Source of the DNA: Candidatus Altimarinota bacterium
Lineage (GTDB): Bacteria > Patescibacteriota > Gracilibacteria > BD1-5 > UBA2023
Direction of reading: 5' to 3'
Length of the DNA: 64,000 bases
Assembly: GCA_028714815.1 (NCBI GenBank)
Contig: JAQTLR010000001.1
Coordinates: forward strand, 186,001 to 250,000
Shown here one piece after another: positions 20,534-31,114 of this stretch (position 1 is its first letter; every line of letters begins with the position of its first letter). The notes under the pieces are model-generated. The model saw nothing but the letters and a program-made list of their open reading frames with translations, searched no databases and had not been told where the DNA came from. A program made the translations under genes and the position numbers.

Positions 20534-21118
20534 TTATTGGAACTTCGGAAGATATACTTCTTTGTATCGGGCCTCGCATTCCTTGATGATTTTCACAGCC
20601 TCTTCGACTCCATAGAATCCGACGACATTCCCGGTCCCCGGTTTCTTTAGGTGTTTGTAGAACTCCCAGTAGTGGGTCGTTTCTTTCTGCCAATGACTTC
20701 CGAGTTGTTCATAGCTCGTGATATGATCCTGACGTTTGTCGTCCGCGAGGACGGCGATGACTTTATCATCCACTTCACCTCCGTCCACGAACTTCATGAT
20801 CCCGATGATGCGGGCTTCCACGAGAGAACCCGGAACGAGTGGCTCGTCCACATTGACGATCTCGATATCGAGCGGATCTCCGTCCTCGTCCCACGTGCAA
20901 GGGATAGCCCCGTAGGTGAACGGATACATCATAGACGAATACCCGACCCGGTCGAGCTTGAGCTGTCCGGATTCAGTGATGATTTCGTACTTGTTCCGGG
21001 AAGAGGAATTCACCTCCACGATGGAATTCAGACGGAGTTCCGATTCATCCGCAAAAGCAGGAAGCGTATGGAGGAGATTGAGCATGTATCTACTCGGTGC
21101 GTGGTCGATATTTGCCAT
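20534..21118 (-). CDS. ppa: Inorganic pyrophosphatase, family I
   Basis: This 194-residue soluble enzyme hydrolyses pyrophosphate and pulls biosynthetic reactions forward. The family I active site is visible: NKYEIITESG, MMYPFTYGAIP, and the metal-binding DEDGDPLDIEI (DxDPxD) with VDDKVIAV and HYWEFYKHLKK later. No TGA codon is used. It heads a two-gene operon. Confidence 0.97.
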   Translation of the reverse strand: MANIDHAPSRYMLNLLHTLPAFADESELRLNSIVEVNSSSRNKYEIITESGQLKLDRVGYSSMMYPFTYGAIPCTWDEDGDPLDIEIVNVDEPLVPGSLVEARIIGIMKFVDGGEVDDKVIAVLADDKRQDHITSYEQLGSHWQKETTHYWEFYKHLKKPGTGNVVGFYGVEEAVKIIKECEARYKEVYLPKFQ

Positions 21119-21260
21119 AAAAATAGGGATTAGAAGTTAGAAATATCATGAGATGACAAGAGATGATCTCTGAGCGGGGCGAATTGTATGGAAAAATCGG
21201 AAAAAATCAAAAAGTTGTTGCATTTTTATTTTTTTCCATATATATAGATATCAAGAGTTG

Positions 21261-21288
21261 TTGTATTTTTTGTATTTTTCTGTATAAT
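21261..21288 (+). promoter_or_regulatory. Promoter upstream of 21304 gene
   Basis: TTGTAT, 16 nt and TATAAT, ending 15 nt before the start codon, giving a very short 5' leader. Confidence 0.55.
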
Positions 21289-21303
21289 CTATTTTTTCTT
21301 CCT

Positions 21304-22104
21304 ATGAACGATAAGCTCAGAGATCCGATCGGTCAACAAGAGACCATTACCATGACCCATGGGGAAGCGATCCTTTTTTCACGTATCAAGAACTTGCGTT
21401 TTTCTTTCGATGAATCCATGCTCAAAAAACTCGCACGTTTCAAGGTCCCAACAGGAAGGAGGGCATTCGAGACCCGATATCTCGATCCGGATGATGCTGA
21501 GGATTACCGTTTCCTTGTATTCCTTAACCAGTCCGAATTTCAGGATATATCGATCGCATACCATCTTTTTATCGAGTATGTAGAGAAAAATCATGAAACG
21601 TTTTCCCCCGATGGGAAGGTCTCCTGCTTGGATGCCGAGTTGGCCGATATCGATATCATGTATAAGCTCTATTTTGCCGGTACCATCAAGGATATGATCG
21701 ATATATTGGATCATTCGGACCTCGAGGCGGTGCTCGGCGAAGCAAAGAATTTCACGAGTGACGATCTGATTATGCGATTATGGCAGTATAATGAAAGGTA
21801 TGAAGAAATCGAGGCAATGGATCAGGAGGGTTATAGGAAAAAATCCGCATTTCCTGCCATCGGACGGGTCATATCGGAGATACTGAGCCATATGACGCAA
21901 TCGTATGATGATCCGGATATCAAGAGACAGCAAAAGCAAGCTCTGTTGAATATACATGTTTTCGGTGGATTTCCAGGAGGGGAACGGTCATTGACGCGTG
22001 CTCTCTGAATCCGTTGGCATGTGCAACGGATATTCTCCAAGTTCGATCAGGAAGAAAATGAGCAATGGCATCAGGGTTGGAAAAAGGAGTTAGGAATCAG
22101 ATAA
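21304..22104 (+). CDS. Lineage-specific protein, paralogue A
   Basis: This is a 266-residue soluble protein of unknown function. It shares with the next gene a block of the form FxDIxIAYHxFxxY, followed by a helical region (MYKLYFAGTIKDMIDILDHSDL), and a conserved C-terminus (IRWHVQRIFSKFDQEENEQW to the end KKELGIR). One TGA (22006) lies in RALGIRWH; read-through adds the shared C-terminal 33 residues. The tandem layout points to gene duplication. No catalytic motif is evident. Confidence 0.7.
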
Positions 22105-22173
22105 TATCTTCCCGTTTTCGATTTTTCCAGATACCGTCTATCGGCGGTATCATTGTTGTTAATTTTCAGTTTT

Positions 22174-22938
22174 ATGCGAGACTCCCCCAAGCCCTTCTCT
22201 TCTGTACCGGATAAAACATCCATGACCCCAGATAATAAGATTCGGGCTGGACGTATTATCGACATGGGGTTCTCTCAAGAAATGGCAGAGAAGCTTGTAT
22301 ATTTCGTCCCTAAAGGACAGGGGGGTGCTATCGTGAAAGAATGATTCGATCCGTTATTTCCCAATGATCATGCATTTCTCCTGTTTCTGCAATATATGGG
22401 TTTTGCCGATATAGGTATCGCCTATCATATCTATCTTCATTATACGAAGAAACTTCCTTCTCTCGCCTATCATAAAGATACAGAAAAAATGAAGATCCAA
22501 TGCATGTATGATCTATATGGTGCCAACAATATCCAAGAGATAATAGATGTGCTGGAGCAATCCGGGCTTCGGATGATCAAAAGCGGAGAGGCTATTTTCC
22601 TGATGGATGATATCATCAAGAAATTCACTCCTTATATCACGATATACGGAGCGCTCGAGCATCTCGACAGAGAAATCGGAGAAAGTTGAAATATCGTTTC
22701 ACGAAGCCAAGAAAGCGTCCAAGAAATCCTCCATCACCAAGAAGAGAGCTATCCAGAAAACATAAAACAGAAAATCCAACGAAAACAGCAATTGCTTCAT
22801 ACTCACGTGTTCAAGGGGTGAAAGATTTTTACCCGCACCCTCTGGATCCGTTGGCACTTCCAGCGCATATTTGCGAAATTTGATCAAAGCAACCATGAAG
22901 AGTGGCATAACGAATGGAAAAAAGAGCTGGGACTCTAA
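22174..22938 (+). CDS. Lineage-specific protein, paralogue B
   Basis: This is a 254-residue paralogue of the gene just upstream. Shared features are GFADIGIAYHIYLHYTKK, MYDLYGANNIQEIIDVLEQSGL and the C-terminal TLWIRWHFQRIFAKFDQSNH plus KKELGL. Three TGA glycines (22342, one in ESGNIV, one in FKGGKIF) are required. A start at the later MTPDNK is possible. Function unknown; the two probably form one expression unit from the promoter at 21261. Confidence 0.68.
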
Positions 22939-22966
22939 GGATGATATGCCGAAAATATAAATTCAT

Positions 22967-22994
22967 TTGCTTTTCCCCTCTCTTTTTCTATAAT
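22967..22994 (+). promoter_or_regulatory. Promoter of tRNA-Cys
   Basis: TTGCTT, 16 nt and TATAAT, with the tRNA starting 48 nt after the -10 box. Confidence 0.6.
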
Positions 22995-23041
22995 AGGCCA
23001 GCTCTTTCAAAGAGCGATGATTTCTCTATCATCATCTATTT

Positions 23042-23115
23042 GGCGCCATGGCAGATCGGTTATGTAGGGGCCTGCAAAGCTCCGTAGCCCGGTTCGACTC
23101 CGGGTGGTGCCTCCA
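23042..23115 (+). tRNA. tRNA-Cys (anticodon GCA)
   Basis: A complete cloverleaf: acceptor GGCGCCA with TGGTGCC, anticodon stem GGGGC/GCTCC with loop CTGCAAA (anticodon GCA), T arm with GGTTCGACTCC, and encoded CCA. It lies at the left edge of an AT-rich island. Confidence 0.95.
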
Positions 23116-23125
23116 AAAAATATCA

Positions 23126-23157
23126 AAAACGTCCCGTTCGCATGAACGGGACGTTTT
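23126..23157 (+). terminator. Terminator after tRNA-Cys
   Basis: AAAACGTCCCGTTC and GAACGGGACGTTTT form a near-perfect stem with T-rich tail. Confidence 0.85.
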
Positions 23158-23176
23158 GTATTTTTAGAATGTAGTT

Positions 23177-23294
23177 CAATTGGATTTGAATAGAGGGAAA
23201 AATGCGAAGCATTTTAGAAAGCCAACGATTTGGCTTTCGGCCCAGGCCGTCTCTGGCAGCTTGTGAAACAAGCGAGAAGAACAAATCCGATTGG
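23177..23294 (+). ncRNA. Possible structured RNA with tRNA-like ends
   Basis: CAATTGGATTTG (23177-23188) can pair with CAAATCCGATTG (23282-23293). Between them lie four short hairpins: AATGC-GAA-GCATT, AAAGCC/GGCTTT, CGGCC-CA-GGCCG and CTTGT-GAA-ACAAG. The 5' flank (GTAGTTCAATTGG) looks like a tRNA D arm, and the 3' flank repeats the tRNA-Cys end GGTGCCTCCA. A terminator hairpin follows. It may be an expressed small RNA or the relic of a tRNA interrupted by an insertion. Identity is unknown. Confidence 0.4.
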
Positions 23295-23298
23295 TGCC

Positions 23299-23310
23299 TC
23301 CAAGTATATT
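23299..23310 (+). repeat. Left copy of 12-nt direct repeat flanking the island
   Basis: TCCAAGTATATT occurs here, overlapping the repeated tRNA-like 3' end, and again at 32022-32033, each followed by a hairpin. The two copies bracket the serS-to-phosphatase block. Confidence 0.5.
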
Positions 23311-23320
23311 GTAAAATAAA

Positions 23321-23348
23321 AAACACTATAGTCAATATAGTGTTTTTT
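23321..23348 (+). terminator. Hairpin terminator after the tRNA-like element
   Basis: AACACTATA and TATAGTGTT enclose GTCAA, followed by T7. The following 270 nt up to serS are AT-rich; I see no gene in them. Confidence 0.75.
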
Positions 23349-23619
23349 TGAATACGTGTTTTTTTGAATATGCAGATCAGATTACTACGAATAACCACTT
23401 AAGAAATTAAGGCTTTTTGTCAACATTATTTGTTGTTTACAAATATAGATTTTTCAATACTTTTACTTAAAATATATTTCCCAGTGTTTCGGTTTAAGCG
23501 AGATAAGTATACGGTTCTGGTTATCGTCGTACAAAATCGCCGTACAAAAGTTTGACTTTTAATAATATATAACTATATTAAATTTTAATTTGCTTTTTAT
23601 CTTTAATTTATTCATCTCT

Positions 23620-24912
23620 ATGTTAGATATTAAATTTATTAGAAGTAATCCAGATATAGTTCAAAAAGCAATAGATTTAAAACGAAAGGCTGTAAAACAA
23701 GATATAGGAGCAATTCTTGCACTTGATGCTGAAGTTCAAACCCTTAACAAGCAATGGGAAGATCTGAACTCACAAAAAAATAGAAATGCATCATGAGGAC
23801 AGGGCATAGAAGCGTGAAGAGCGATTAAAGAACAATTGCAATGAGTTCAGTCGCAACTTGATAAAGTACGAGGTATTCTTACAGAAAAACTTCTTAAATT
23901 GCCAAATATCCCAAGTGAAGATACTCCGATTTGAGAGTCGGAAAAAGAAAATACAGTTTTAAGAAAAGTATGAGAAATACCTACTTTTAATTTTACTCCG
24001 CTTCCTCATGAGGAAATTTGAAAACGGTTATGAATTATAGATACAGAAACTGCCTCTATGGTTGCAGGTTCTCGTTTTAATTATCTTAAATGAGACGGCG
24101 CTCTTCTTGAATTTGCACTGACCAATTATGCCATGTCAGTTCTCACAAATTCTGAAATCCTAAAACAGATAGCAAATGAAGCAGGTCTTGATCAAATAAG
24201 TACAAAACCATTTGTGCCAGTTATTCCTCCGAATTTCATTCGACCTGAAGTGTTCCAAAAAATGGCTAGATTAGACCCCAAGGACGATAGATATTATCTT
24301 CCTGATGATGATCTTTATTTAATTGGAAGTGCTGAGCATACTCTGGGATCACTTCATATGAACAATACATTTAATACGGATGAATTACCCGTTCGTTATA
24401 TTTGATATTCTAGTTGTTTTCGAAGAGAAGCTGGTACAGCTGGAAAAGATACACGCTGAATTTTGCGTCAACATCAATTTAATAAAGTTGAAATGGTAAC
24501 CTTTTCAGATCCTGAAAAATCAAGGATGGAACATGACTTTATGGTAGCAATTCAAGAATATCTAATGAAGTCCCTTTGACTTCCATATCAAGTAGTATTA
24601 CTTTGCACGGGTGATATGGGAATTCCAAATATTCGACATGTTGATATCGAAACGTGGCTTCCTGGACAGGATAGCTATAGAGAAACACACTCCGCAGACT
24701 TTAATGGCGACTATCAATCACGTCGTCTAAATACTAAATTCAAGTCTAAGGATTGAAAGAAATGATTTGTTCATATGAATGATGCTACCACTTTCGCACT
24801 TGGAAGAATGATTATTGCTGTTCTAGAAAACTATCAGCAACAAGATGGAACTGTGAAAGTTCCATGAGTGTTACAGAAATTTATGTGAAAGGAAACAATA
24901 TCTCGTTTATAG
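23620..24912 (+). CDS. serS: Seryl-tRNA synthetase
   Basis: This 430-residue class II synthetase charges tRNA-Ser. The N-terminal coiled-coil arm (residues ~1-105) includes [17 protein letters not shown]. The catalytic core has motif 2 ([18 protein letters not shown], whose last Gly is TGA, then [12 protein letters not shown]), the serine pocket region ([17 protein letters not shown]) and motif 3 ([21 protein letters not shown]). About 15 glycines are TGA. The gene is AT-rich and sits inside the island, just after the left repeat. It may be the only serS, or an extra copy serving the pathway downstream; the window cannot tell. Confidence 0.95.
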
Positions 24913-24917
24913 CAAGA

Positions 24918-24942
24918 AATCCACCAGCAGCGCTGGTGGATT
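24918..24942 (+). terminator. Terminator after serS
   Basis: AATCCACCAGC and GCTGGTGGATT pair around AGC. The T run is short, so termination may be partial. Confidence 0.65.
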
Positions 24943-24982
24943 ATTGTAGACTAATTAAATTTATTTCAAATTTGCTTTTAAT

Positions 24983-26062
24983 ATGTCCAAAGAAATCAAC
25001 GTTGCTTTTATTTGATTAGGAAATTGTGCTTCTTCCTTAATACAGGGCATATGATATTATGAAGAAAATCATTTAATTGAAACCAAAATACCCGGATTAA
25101 TTACTGACAGAATTTGAAAGTATACTATAGGTTCAATTAATATTGTTTCAGCTATAGACGTAAATATTGAAAAAATTGGACTTCCAATATCGCAGGCTAT
25201 TTTTCAACATCCTAACTGTGCTAAGATTTTCCACCAAGGCAACCTTTTTTCAGAATTGGTCATACCTTGACCGGTCCTAGATTGAATCTCTGAGAGAATG
25301 AAATGAACAATAAAACTTCATGATATTACCAAAAGTATACTTGAATGGGAAGAATATATTGTTAATGAACTTATTTCCAAAAAAGTAGACGTACTAGTCT
25401 CATATTTACCTGTATGATCTAAGGAGGCTTCGAAATTTTATGCAAACTGTGCGCTTAAAGCAAAGGTTGCATTTGCAAATGCAATGCCTGAGTTTATATG
25501 TTCTACTAGCGATTGGTCGGAAAGGTTTTTAAAAGCCGGAGTACCATGTGCTTGAGATGATATTAAATCACAAATTGGTGCTACTATTATTCATCGTGCC
25601 CTAGTTGATCTTATTCATAAACGAGGTCAGATTATTGACAATACTTTTCAATTAAATGTAGGTGGTAATACTGATTTTGAAAACATGCTGGATGAGGAGC
25701 GCCTCATTTCAAAACGAATAAGCAAGACAGAAGCTGTTACATCATTAGTTGCTGATTATGACTTTCCTACTAGAATAGGGCCTAGTGATTATGTTCCTCA
25801 TTTAAATGATAATAAAATTTGTTATATCAATGTTATCTGAAAACAGTTTTGAGGAGTACAATTTAGCATTGATGTGAAACTTTCTGTTGAGGATAGTCCA
25901 AATAGTGCATGAGTTATGGTTGATGTTATTAGGCTTTTGAAACTTGCGAAAGACAAGGGACTTGGATGATATCAAGAGTTCAGCTCTTATTATTTTAAGC
26001 ATCCTATGTATCAATTTGATGATCATCATGCACTTAATATAGTTAAAGATTTTATAGCCTAA
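24983..26062 (+). CDS. ino1: Inositol-1-phosphate synthase (bacterial Ino1 type)
   Basis: This 359-residue NAD-dependent enzyme converts glucose 6-phosphate to inositol phosphate. The N-terminal nucleotide-binding start is [18 protein letters not shown], and the catalytic domain shows [18 protein letters not shown], then [18 protein letters not shown] and [16 protein letters not shown], all signatures of actinobacterial-type MIP synthase. More than ten glycines are TGA. It opens a run of seven closely spaced genes (gaps 2-15 nt or overlaps). Inositol phosphate is the acceptor for the first glycosyl transfer in mycothiol synthesis, which fits the GT4, deacetylase and phosphatase genes downstream. 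Confidence 0.92.
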
Positions 26063-26074
26063 CTACTTTCATAT

Positions 26075-27313
26075 ATGGATAATGTAATTATTCTAGAACA
26101 CATTGGTAAGTTTGAACCTGACTTTGAATTTGTTGAGAGAAAATGAAAGGGACATCCAGATACGCTGTCAGATTCATTAGCAGAAAGACTTTCTTTGGTA
26201 TATTCAAGGTATACAAAAGATCACTTTGGGGCCATATTACATCATAATTTTGATAAAACAGGATTATTATGATGAGCTTCTCATGTAGAGTTTTGAAAAT
26301 GATATCTAACAAAGCCAATTAGGGTTCTTTTGACATGAAGAGCCTCTACAAAATTTTGAGATGAAATAATACCACTTGAAGAAATGTTAATAGATGAAAC
26401 GAAGCGTTTCTTTCAAGAAAAATTTCCTATGATTGACATAAATAATGGACTTGAGTTTCATTATTTATTGAGCAATAAGAGTAGTCCTTGAAAGGTTGAT
26501 GAAAATACTAAGGAAGAAGGTACACGCAAACATTGGTTTGAACCACGGTCTCTTTCTGATTTAGGTGAACTAAGGTTCTTATGATCAAATGATACCTCGC
26601 TCTGATGTGGTTATTATCCGTTTACACAGCTTGAACAACTTATTCTAGAGATTGAAGATACATTGAATTCTGAACAATATAAACAAGACAAACCATGGCT
26701 GTGAAGTGATATAAAGTTAATGGGAACAAGATATTTAAATGAGGTAGATTTAACACTTTGCATTCCTCAGATTGCCAGTCATGTAAAAAATATTGAGGAA
26801 TATCGCAGAAATATAGAATCTATTGAAAAAACAATCAATGAGATTTTTATAAAACAATCAAAAGGAGGTGTCTTAGAAAAAATTTCTATACACATAAACA
26901 CCAGGGATAATTATGATACTTGTGAGCTATATCTTACTGCTACGGGTTCTTCCATTGAAAGTTGAGATGAGTGATTAGTATGACGAGGTAATCGTGTTAA
27001 TTGACTAATTTCCCCCATGAAGCCAATGAGCATGGAGGGGGCAGCGTGAAAAAATCCAGTATATCATATTGGGAAAATATATTATATAGCTGCACAAAAA
27101 ATAGCAAAAAAAATATATGAACTTACTTGAAGTTATGTGGAAGTATATTTAGTAAGTCAGAGCGGAAGAATGCTTATAGACCCTTGGAAAACAGTTGTTT
27201 ATATAGATAAAGAAAATATCACCAATTCTGAACTTCGATCTCTTATATTTGAAGAATTAAGAAAAATACCAGATATTACACAAGATTTTCTTGCTGGTGA
27301 AACTATTTGTTAA
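26075..27313 (+). CDS. S-adenosylmethionine synthetase, archaeal type
   Basis: This 412-residue enzyme makes SAM from methionine and ATP. It belongs to the archaeal family (AdoMet_Synthase), not the usual bacterial MetK: FEFVERKGKGHPDTLSDSLAE, AILHHNFDKTGLLGGA, LLTGRAST, then GRGNRVNGLISPMKPMSMEG and AAGKNPVYHIGKIYYIAAQK. Family-invariant glycines (GRGN, NGLI) include TGA codons. It follows ino1 by 12 nt. No SAM-using enzyme is obvious among its neighbours, so it may simply supply the cell, or an unseen methylation step. Confidence 0.93.
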
Positions 27314-27328
27314 TGTAAATATTCTCAT

Positions 27329-28507
27329 ATGAATAGTGCTATCGACAGTTTTTGTATAATGGATAGAGATGTTGGAAATTATTCCAATAATAATCTGGAC
27401 TTGTGACAGCTTGTTCAGCAGGGATTTTCCGAATTTGTAAGTTCAAGGATTTCTGAAAAAATCCATCAAAGACTACAAATTCATAATCTTTCTGATATTG
27501 TAATTCCTTGAGTATGAAGCAATGTGCCGGAAGTAGCTCAATATTTTGCTTTTTTTAGAGATCATATACCAATCGAATCCGAAAGGGTTGTTCGTGATGC
27601 AGGGGATACTACGATATTTACAACGTCAGGCGTTCAGCGTTTAGAAACCCTTTTAAAGAAATGACTGCCCTGTAAGAGATATAAATTTTCTGTTGCTCAG
27701 CCAGTCATAAGGACGCAATTTATGGAAAGCGTAGATAATGGAACGGCCACATCATTTGTTAATTTTTCAGCTGTATCTATAGATTCATCATATCAAGACT
27801 TTATCTCTCTTCTCGACAATCTACTTGAATTTGTTTTTCAACATGGTTTAAATTCTGGGGATGTTGAAATAAATATAGAGGAAAAGCTAGATAATTGGTG
27901 AGAAAAAACTTTTCATAAGTTTACTGTTACAATTTATGTAAAGGGAGTTGAGATCGGAGAGGCAATCTATATGTCTGACTATCCTCTTGAAAATGGGAAT
28001 ATTACAGCAATAACTGATATATGAATTGGTGCCGAAAGAATGCAATGGAGCGTAAACACAAAACTTGGTTTTTTCCCCTGATTTGAAAGATATTATCAAG
28101 AATTTGACGCAGATGAGACATCTAGGATTATTGATTGCATACGTTCATCCACCTTGATTGTGGCGGAAGGAGTGATGCCAGGGAATAAAGGGGCTGGATA
28201 TAGGATAAGGCGATTTATCAAAAACTTTACCGAATACAACAAGACTTTGCAGTTCAATATACATGATCTTATTGAGATTTCTTATAATTTTTGGGAAAAT
28301 AATGGTTTTATCCCTAGAATTAATAAAAACCAAACTGCCAAAGTTATTATTTCTGAATGGGAAAGAGCATTGAATATGCAGACTCTAAACGAAATTGAGA
28401 CTAACGGAGGAAAAAAGTATTATATTGAAATTAATCAGCAAAGAGAAAGCTTTTTAAAGCAATTGGCTGTATCCATACCTAAGGATTTACATCAATTTAT
28501 TTCTTAA
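27329..28507 (+). CDS. Alanyl-tRNA-synthetase-like protein (short)
   Basis: This is a 392-residue protein with no editing or oligomerisation domain (full AlaRS is about 850-900 residues). Class II AlaRS-like features are TTIFTTSGVQRLETLL (compare LLFTNAGMNQFK), a region VIRTQFMESV then TSFVNFSAV, the motif-3-like TDIGIGAERMQW (G232 is TGA) and AEGVMPGNKGAGYRIRRF (residues ~279-296; AlaRS has AEGVxPGNEGRGYVLRR). Conserved ATP-site features suggest it still activates an amino acid. By context it could join an amino acid to a small amine rather than to tRNA, as the CysRS relative MshC does in mycothiol synthesis. That role is inference. Confidence 0.7.
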
Positions 28508-28519
28508 AATTTTAATTTT

Positions 28520-29170
28520 ATGAATGGTAAAAATATTCGAAATGGGTGGATTTTTCTTTGAGGTGGATGAGATATTGATCAAACCGAGGCCTTGGATAAG
28601 GATTTTTTCTCTCATTTAAAAGAAAAGGCCCATATTCTTTATATTCAGGCAGCTATGGCGAGTGATCCTCAGACATTAACTTCCTGTTCAGAATGGTTTT
28701 CGCGTTTGATTGAATTTCAGGCATCCGATAAAAATATTCTTTTTACTATGATTAGTGACAAGGATACATCTGTAAGTATTGAGGATTATGATGCAATTTA
28801 TATTTGATGAGGTAATACATATAAGTTGCTCGACTTTATCAAAAGAAATAGTCTGGACATTCGTCTTATTAAATATATTAGTCAGTGAGGCATTGTATAT
28901 TGAGGAAGTGCTGGGGCAATAATACTTGGAGCTGATATTCGAACAGTTTCGGAAGAAAATGATTCTGATTACCCTAATAATAAAGGTTTAAATCTTCTTG
29001 ACGGGCTTTCTCTTCGTTGTCATTATACAGATTCGGATGATTCTTTACTTAAATCTCTTCCAGAAATCCTCAATCATCCAGTTTTGGCAATAACGGAGGA
29101 ATCTTGAATCCAAATACATGGTGATCAAATTAGCATTACAGGAAAGGCTGTATGTTTTTGACGTAAATAG
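28520..29170 (+). CDS. Peptidase family S51 (PepE/cyanophycinase-like)
   Basis: This 216-residue protein has the S51 nucleophile elbow in VYGGSAGAIIL (catalytic Ser), a preceding glycine-rich strand (IYIGGGNTYKLLDFI) and GLNLLDGLSLRCHY with a candidate catalytic His. Related enzymes are aspartyl dipeptidase PepE and cyanophycinase. Several GG pairs are TGA-coded. It lies between the AlaRS-like gene and the GT4 gene, 2 nt from the latter. It might trim an aminoacyl or peptidyl product of the pathway, for example during turnover. Confidence 0.85.
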
Positions 29171-29172
29171 CT

Positions 29173-30369
29173 ATGAATATCATTCTTGTTACTTTTTCCC
29201 CTTTCTGATCAAATGAATCCCATATTAGGAGGTTGTTACTTAGTATGAAAGGAATGAGTTCTGAAAATAAAATTTCAGTTCTTTGTCTTAGTGATACCAA
29301 AGAAGATCCTAGCATAGTAAATCTCTATCCAGATATCTGTTTTTGTCAGTATCCAATTAACTATGATGGATGGAAGATTCTTGACATGAACGCGGTAGTT
29401 TCATTTATTGAAGAATTTGCAATTAGTTCCTCTGCTGATTTGGTTGTTCAAACCATGGAAGTATGGGATCTTATACGAGAGTGTAGCCAAGTGTTTTATG
29501 GAAAAATTCCCTTTGCTACAATATTTCATGCTATGCCTTTTTTGGCAGCCCCCCTGTCTCCTTCTGGAAATTTTGAAAGTGATGTAATCAACTATTGTGT
29601 TTCCTGAATAGAGAAATATAGAGTGGAATATATCCAGAGTCATTATATGGAGACTAGGAAAATTCTTCCTATGGTAGCTGTTATTTGCGCAAATCCCACG
29701 GTAACATATTATTTTAATACATACTTTCCCCACATCAATTGTCATACTTTTAATGAAGGTATGATTATTGAGAATAAGATAAAAGATGTCTCCATAGAGA
29801 AACATTATGATTTTGTATACATGGCACGTATGGAGCGTTGAAAGTGAGTTGAATATCTTTCCGAAATATTAAGATATACATCTATAAAGCTATGAAGAAA
29901 AGTTAGCGTGGCCATATTATGAAGAACTGATGATATGTTTAGCTCAGAAATATTATCTAATCTAATTAAAAATAGAGGTGATGAATTTGAAATCTTTTAT
30001 TTTGGTTGGGCCAATAATGAGTTAAAAGAGAATATTTTATCTAAATCTCGAGTATTTATTTACCCTTCATATTATGATACGTATGCGATTGTATTAGCCG
30101 AAGCGCTTTGATTCTGACTACCATGCATAGTATGGGATCTTCCTTTTATAGAGAAAAATTATAATCAGATACCGAATTCCATAATGAGGCGTATTCCATC
30201 TTTTGATTGTGAATCATTTGCACTGGCCGCTATTAATTTTCTTGAAAATAATAAAGTATCTCAGGTTCTTAGAATATTTACTTCTGAGGAAGAATTATAT
30301 CAAGAAGATATTTTATGTTATAAAAAAATCGTACAAGATTATGGAACTTTTAAAAGTCAAAGACTTTAG
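29173..30369 (+). CDS. GT4-family glycosyltransferase
   Basis: This 398-residue protein has two Rossmann halves: an N-terminal acceptor domain (NIILVTFSPFGSNESHI) and a C-terminal GT4 donor domain with YMARMERGKGVEYL, FEIFYFGWANNELK and YDTYAIVLAEALGFGLPCIV, the EX7E-type region. By position between ino1 and a PIG-L deacetylase it is the best candidate for an MshA-like step, adding GlcNAc to inositol phosphate. Sequence alone does not fix donor or acceptor. The 3' end overlaps the deacetylase gene by 29 nt, so the two are translationally coupled. Confidence 0.85.
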
Positions 30370-31102
30370 TCATATATTTCCAATAGACTATCCAATCATC
30401 TTTTTACATGCACATCCCGATGATGAGGCTTTTTTGAATGTGTGAATCATGGTATCTTTAATTAAATCGGGACGAAAGTGTTATAATATATTTTGTGCAG
30501 CATGAATAAATCTAGAGAATGAGTGTTCTCTTATTAGACAAAAAGAAGCAAGGCATGCAGGTAGATGCTTAAATATGACTTCGGTAGCTTTTCTGAATAT
30601 TAATGACAGTTGATTTTCTTCAAATATGTCTTGTTCTAGAATGAATATTCAGGATATTGAATTAGAATATAATTCATGCTTACGTGATCTCGGTATTAAA
30701 CAGCCTTATGTTTTAGTTTCATATGATTATAAGTGATGATATGGCCATGTTGATCATGTTAAAACACATGAGATCGGTAAAAGAATTGCAAAAAATGCTA
30801 TCAATAGTGACATCCTATATTTTGAAAGCACCATAAATAGGAACTTATATGCAAATTGGTTCAATGTTAATTCTTGTATTTTAAATTCGAATCAATTGCC
30901 AGAACTTAGATATTGGTCAGCTGAGTTTGGTACCCAGGAATCAGAAATTTCATATAAGTATGAATTAACAGATGAGGAGTTAAAAATAAAAAAACAGATT
31001 TTATCGATTTATAAATCTCAAATTAATCCTAATCTTTTCCCCTTAACATTATCTCCTGAAGATTTTAAATTATTATTCTGATATGAGTATTTAAATACTT
31101 AA
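30341..31102 (+). CDS. PIG-L/LmbE-family deacetylase (MshB-like)
   Basis: This 253-residue zinc-dependent N-deacetylase has the metal site in LHAHPDDEAFLNVG (H25, D28) and the second site in GHVDHVKTHEIGKR. The family includes MshB (GlcNAc-inositol deacetylase), Mca (mycothiol conjugate amidase) and GlcNAc-PI deacetylases. Overlap with the glycosyltransferase gene suggests consecutive steps: GlcNAc transfer, then removal of the acetyl group to expose an amine. About seven TGA glycines are in frame. MshB and Mca activities cannot be separated from sequence by eye. Confidence 0.9.
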
Positions 31103-31114
31103 TAAATATTTTAT

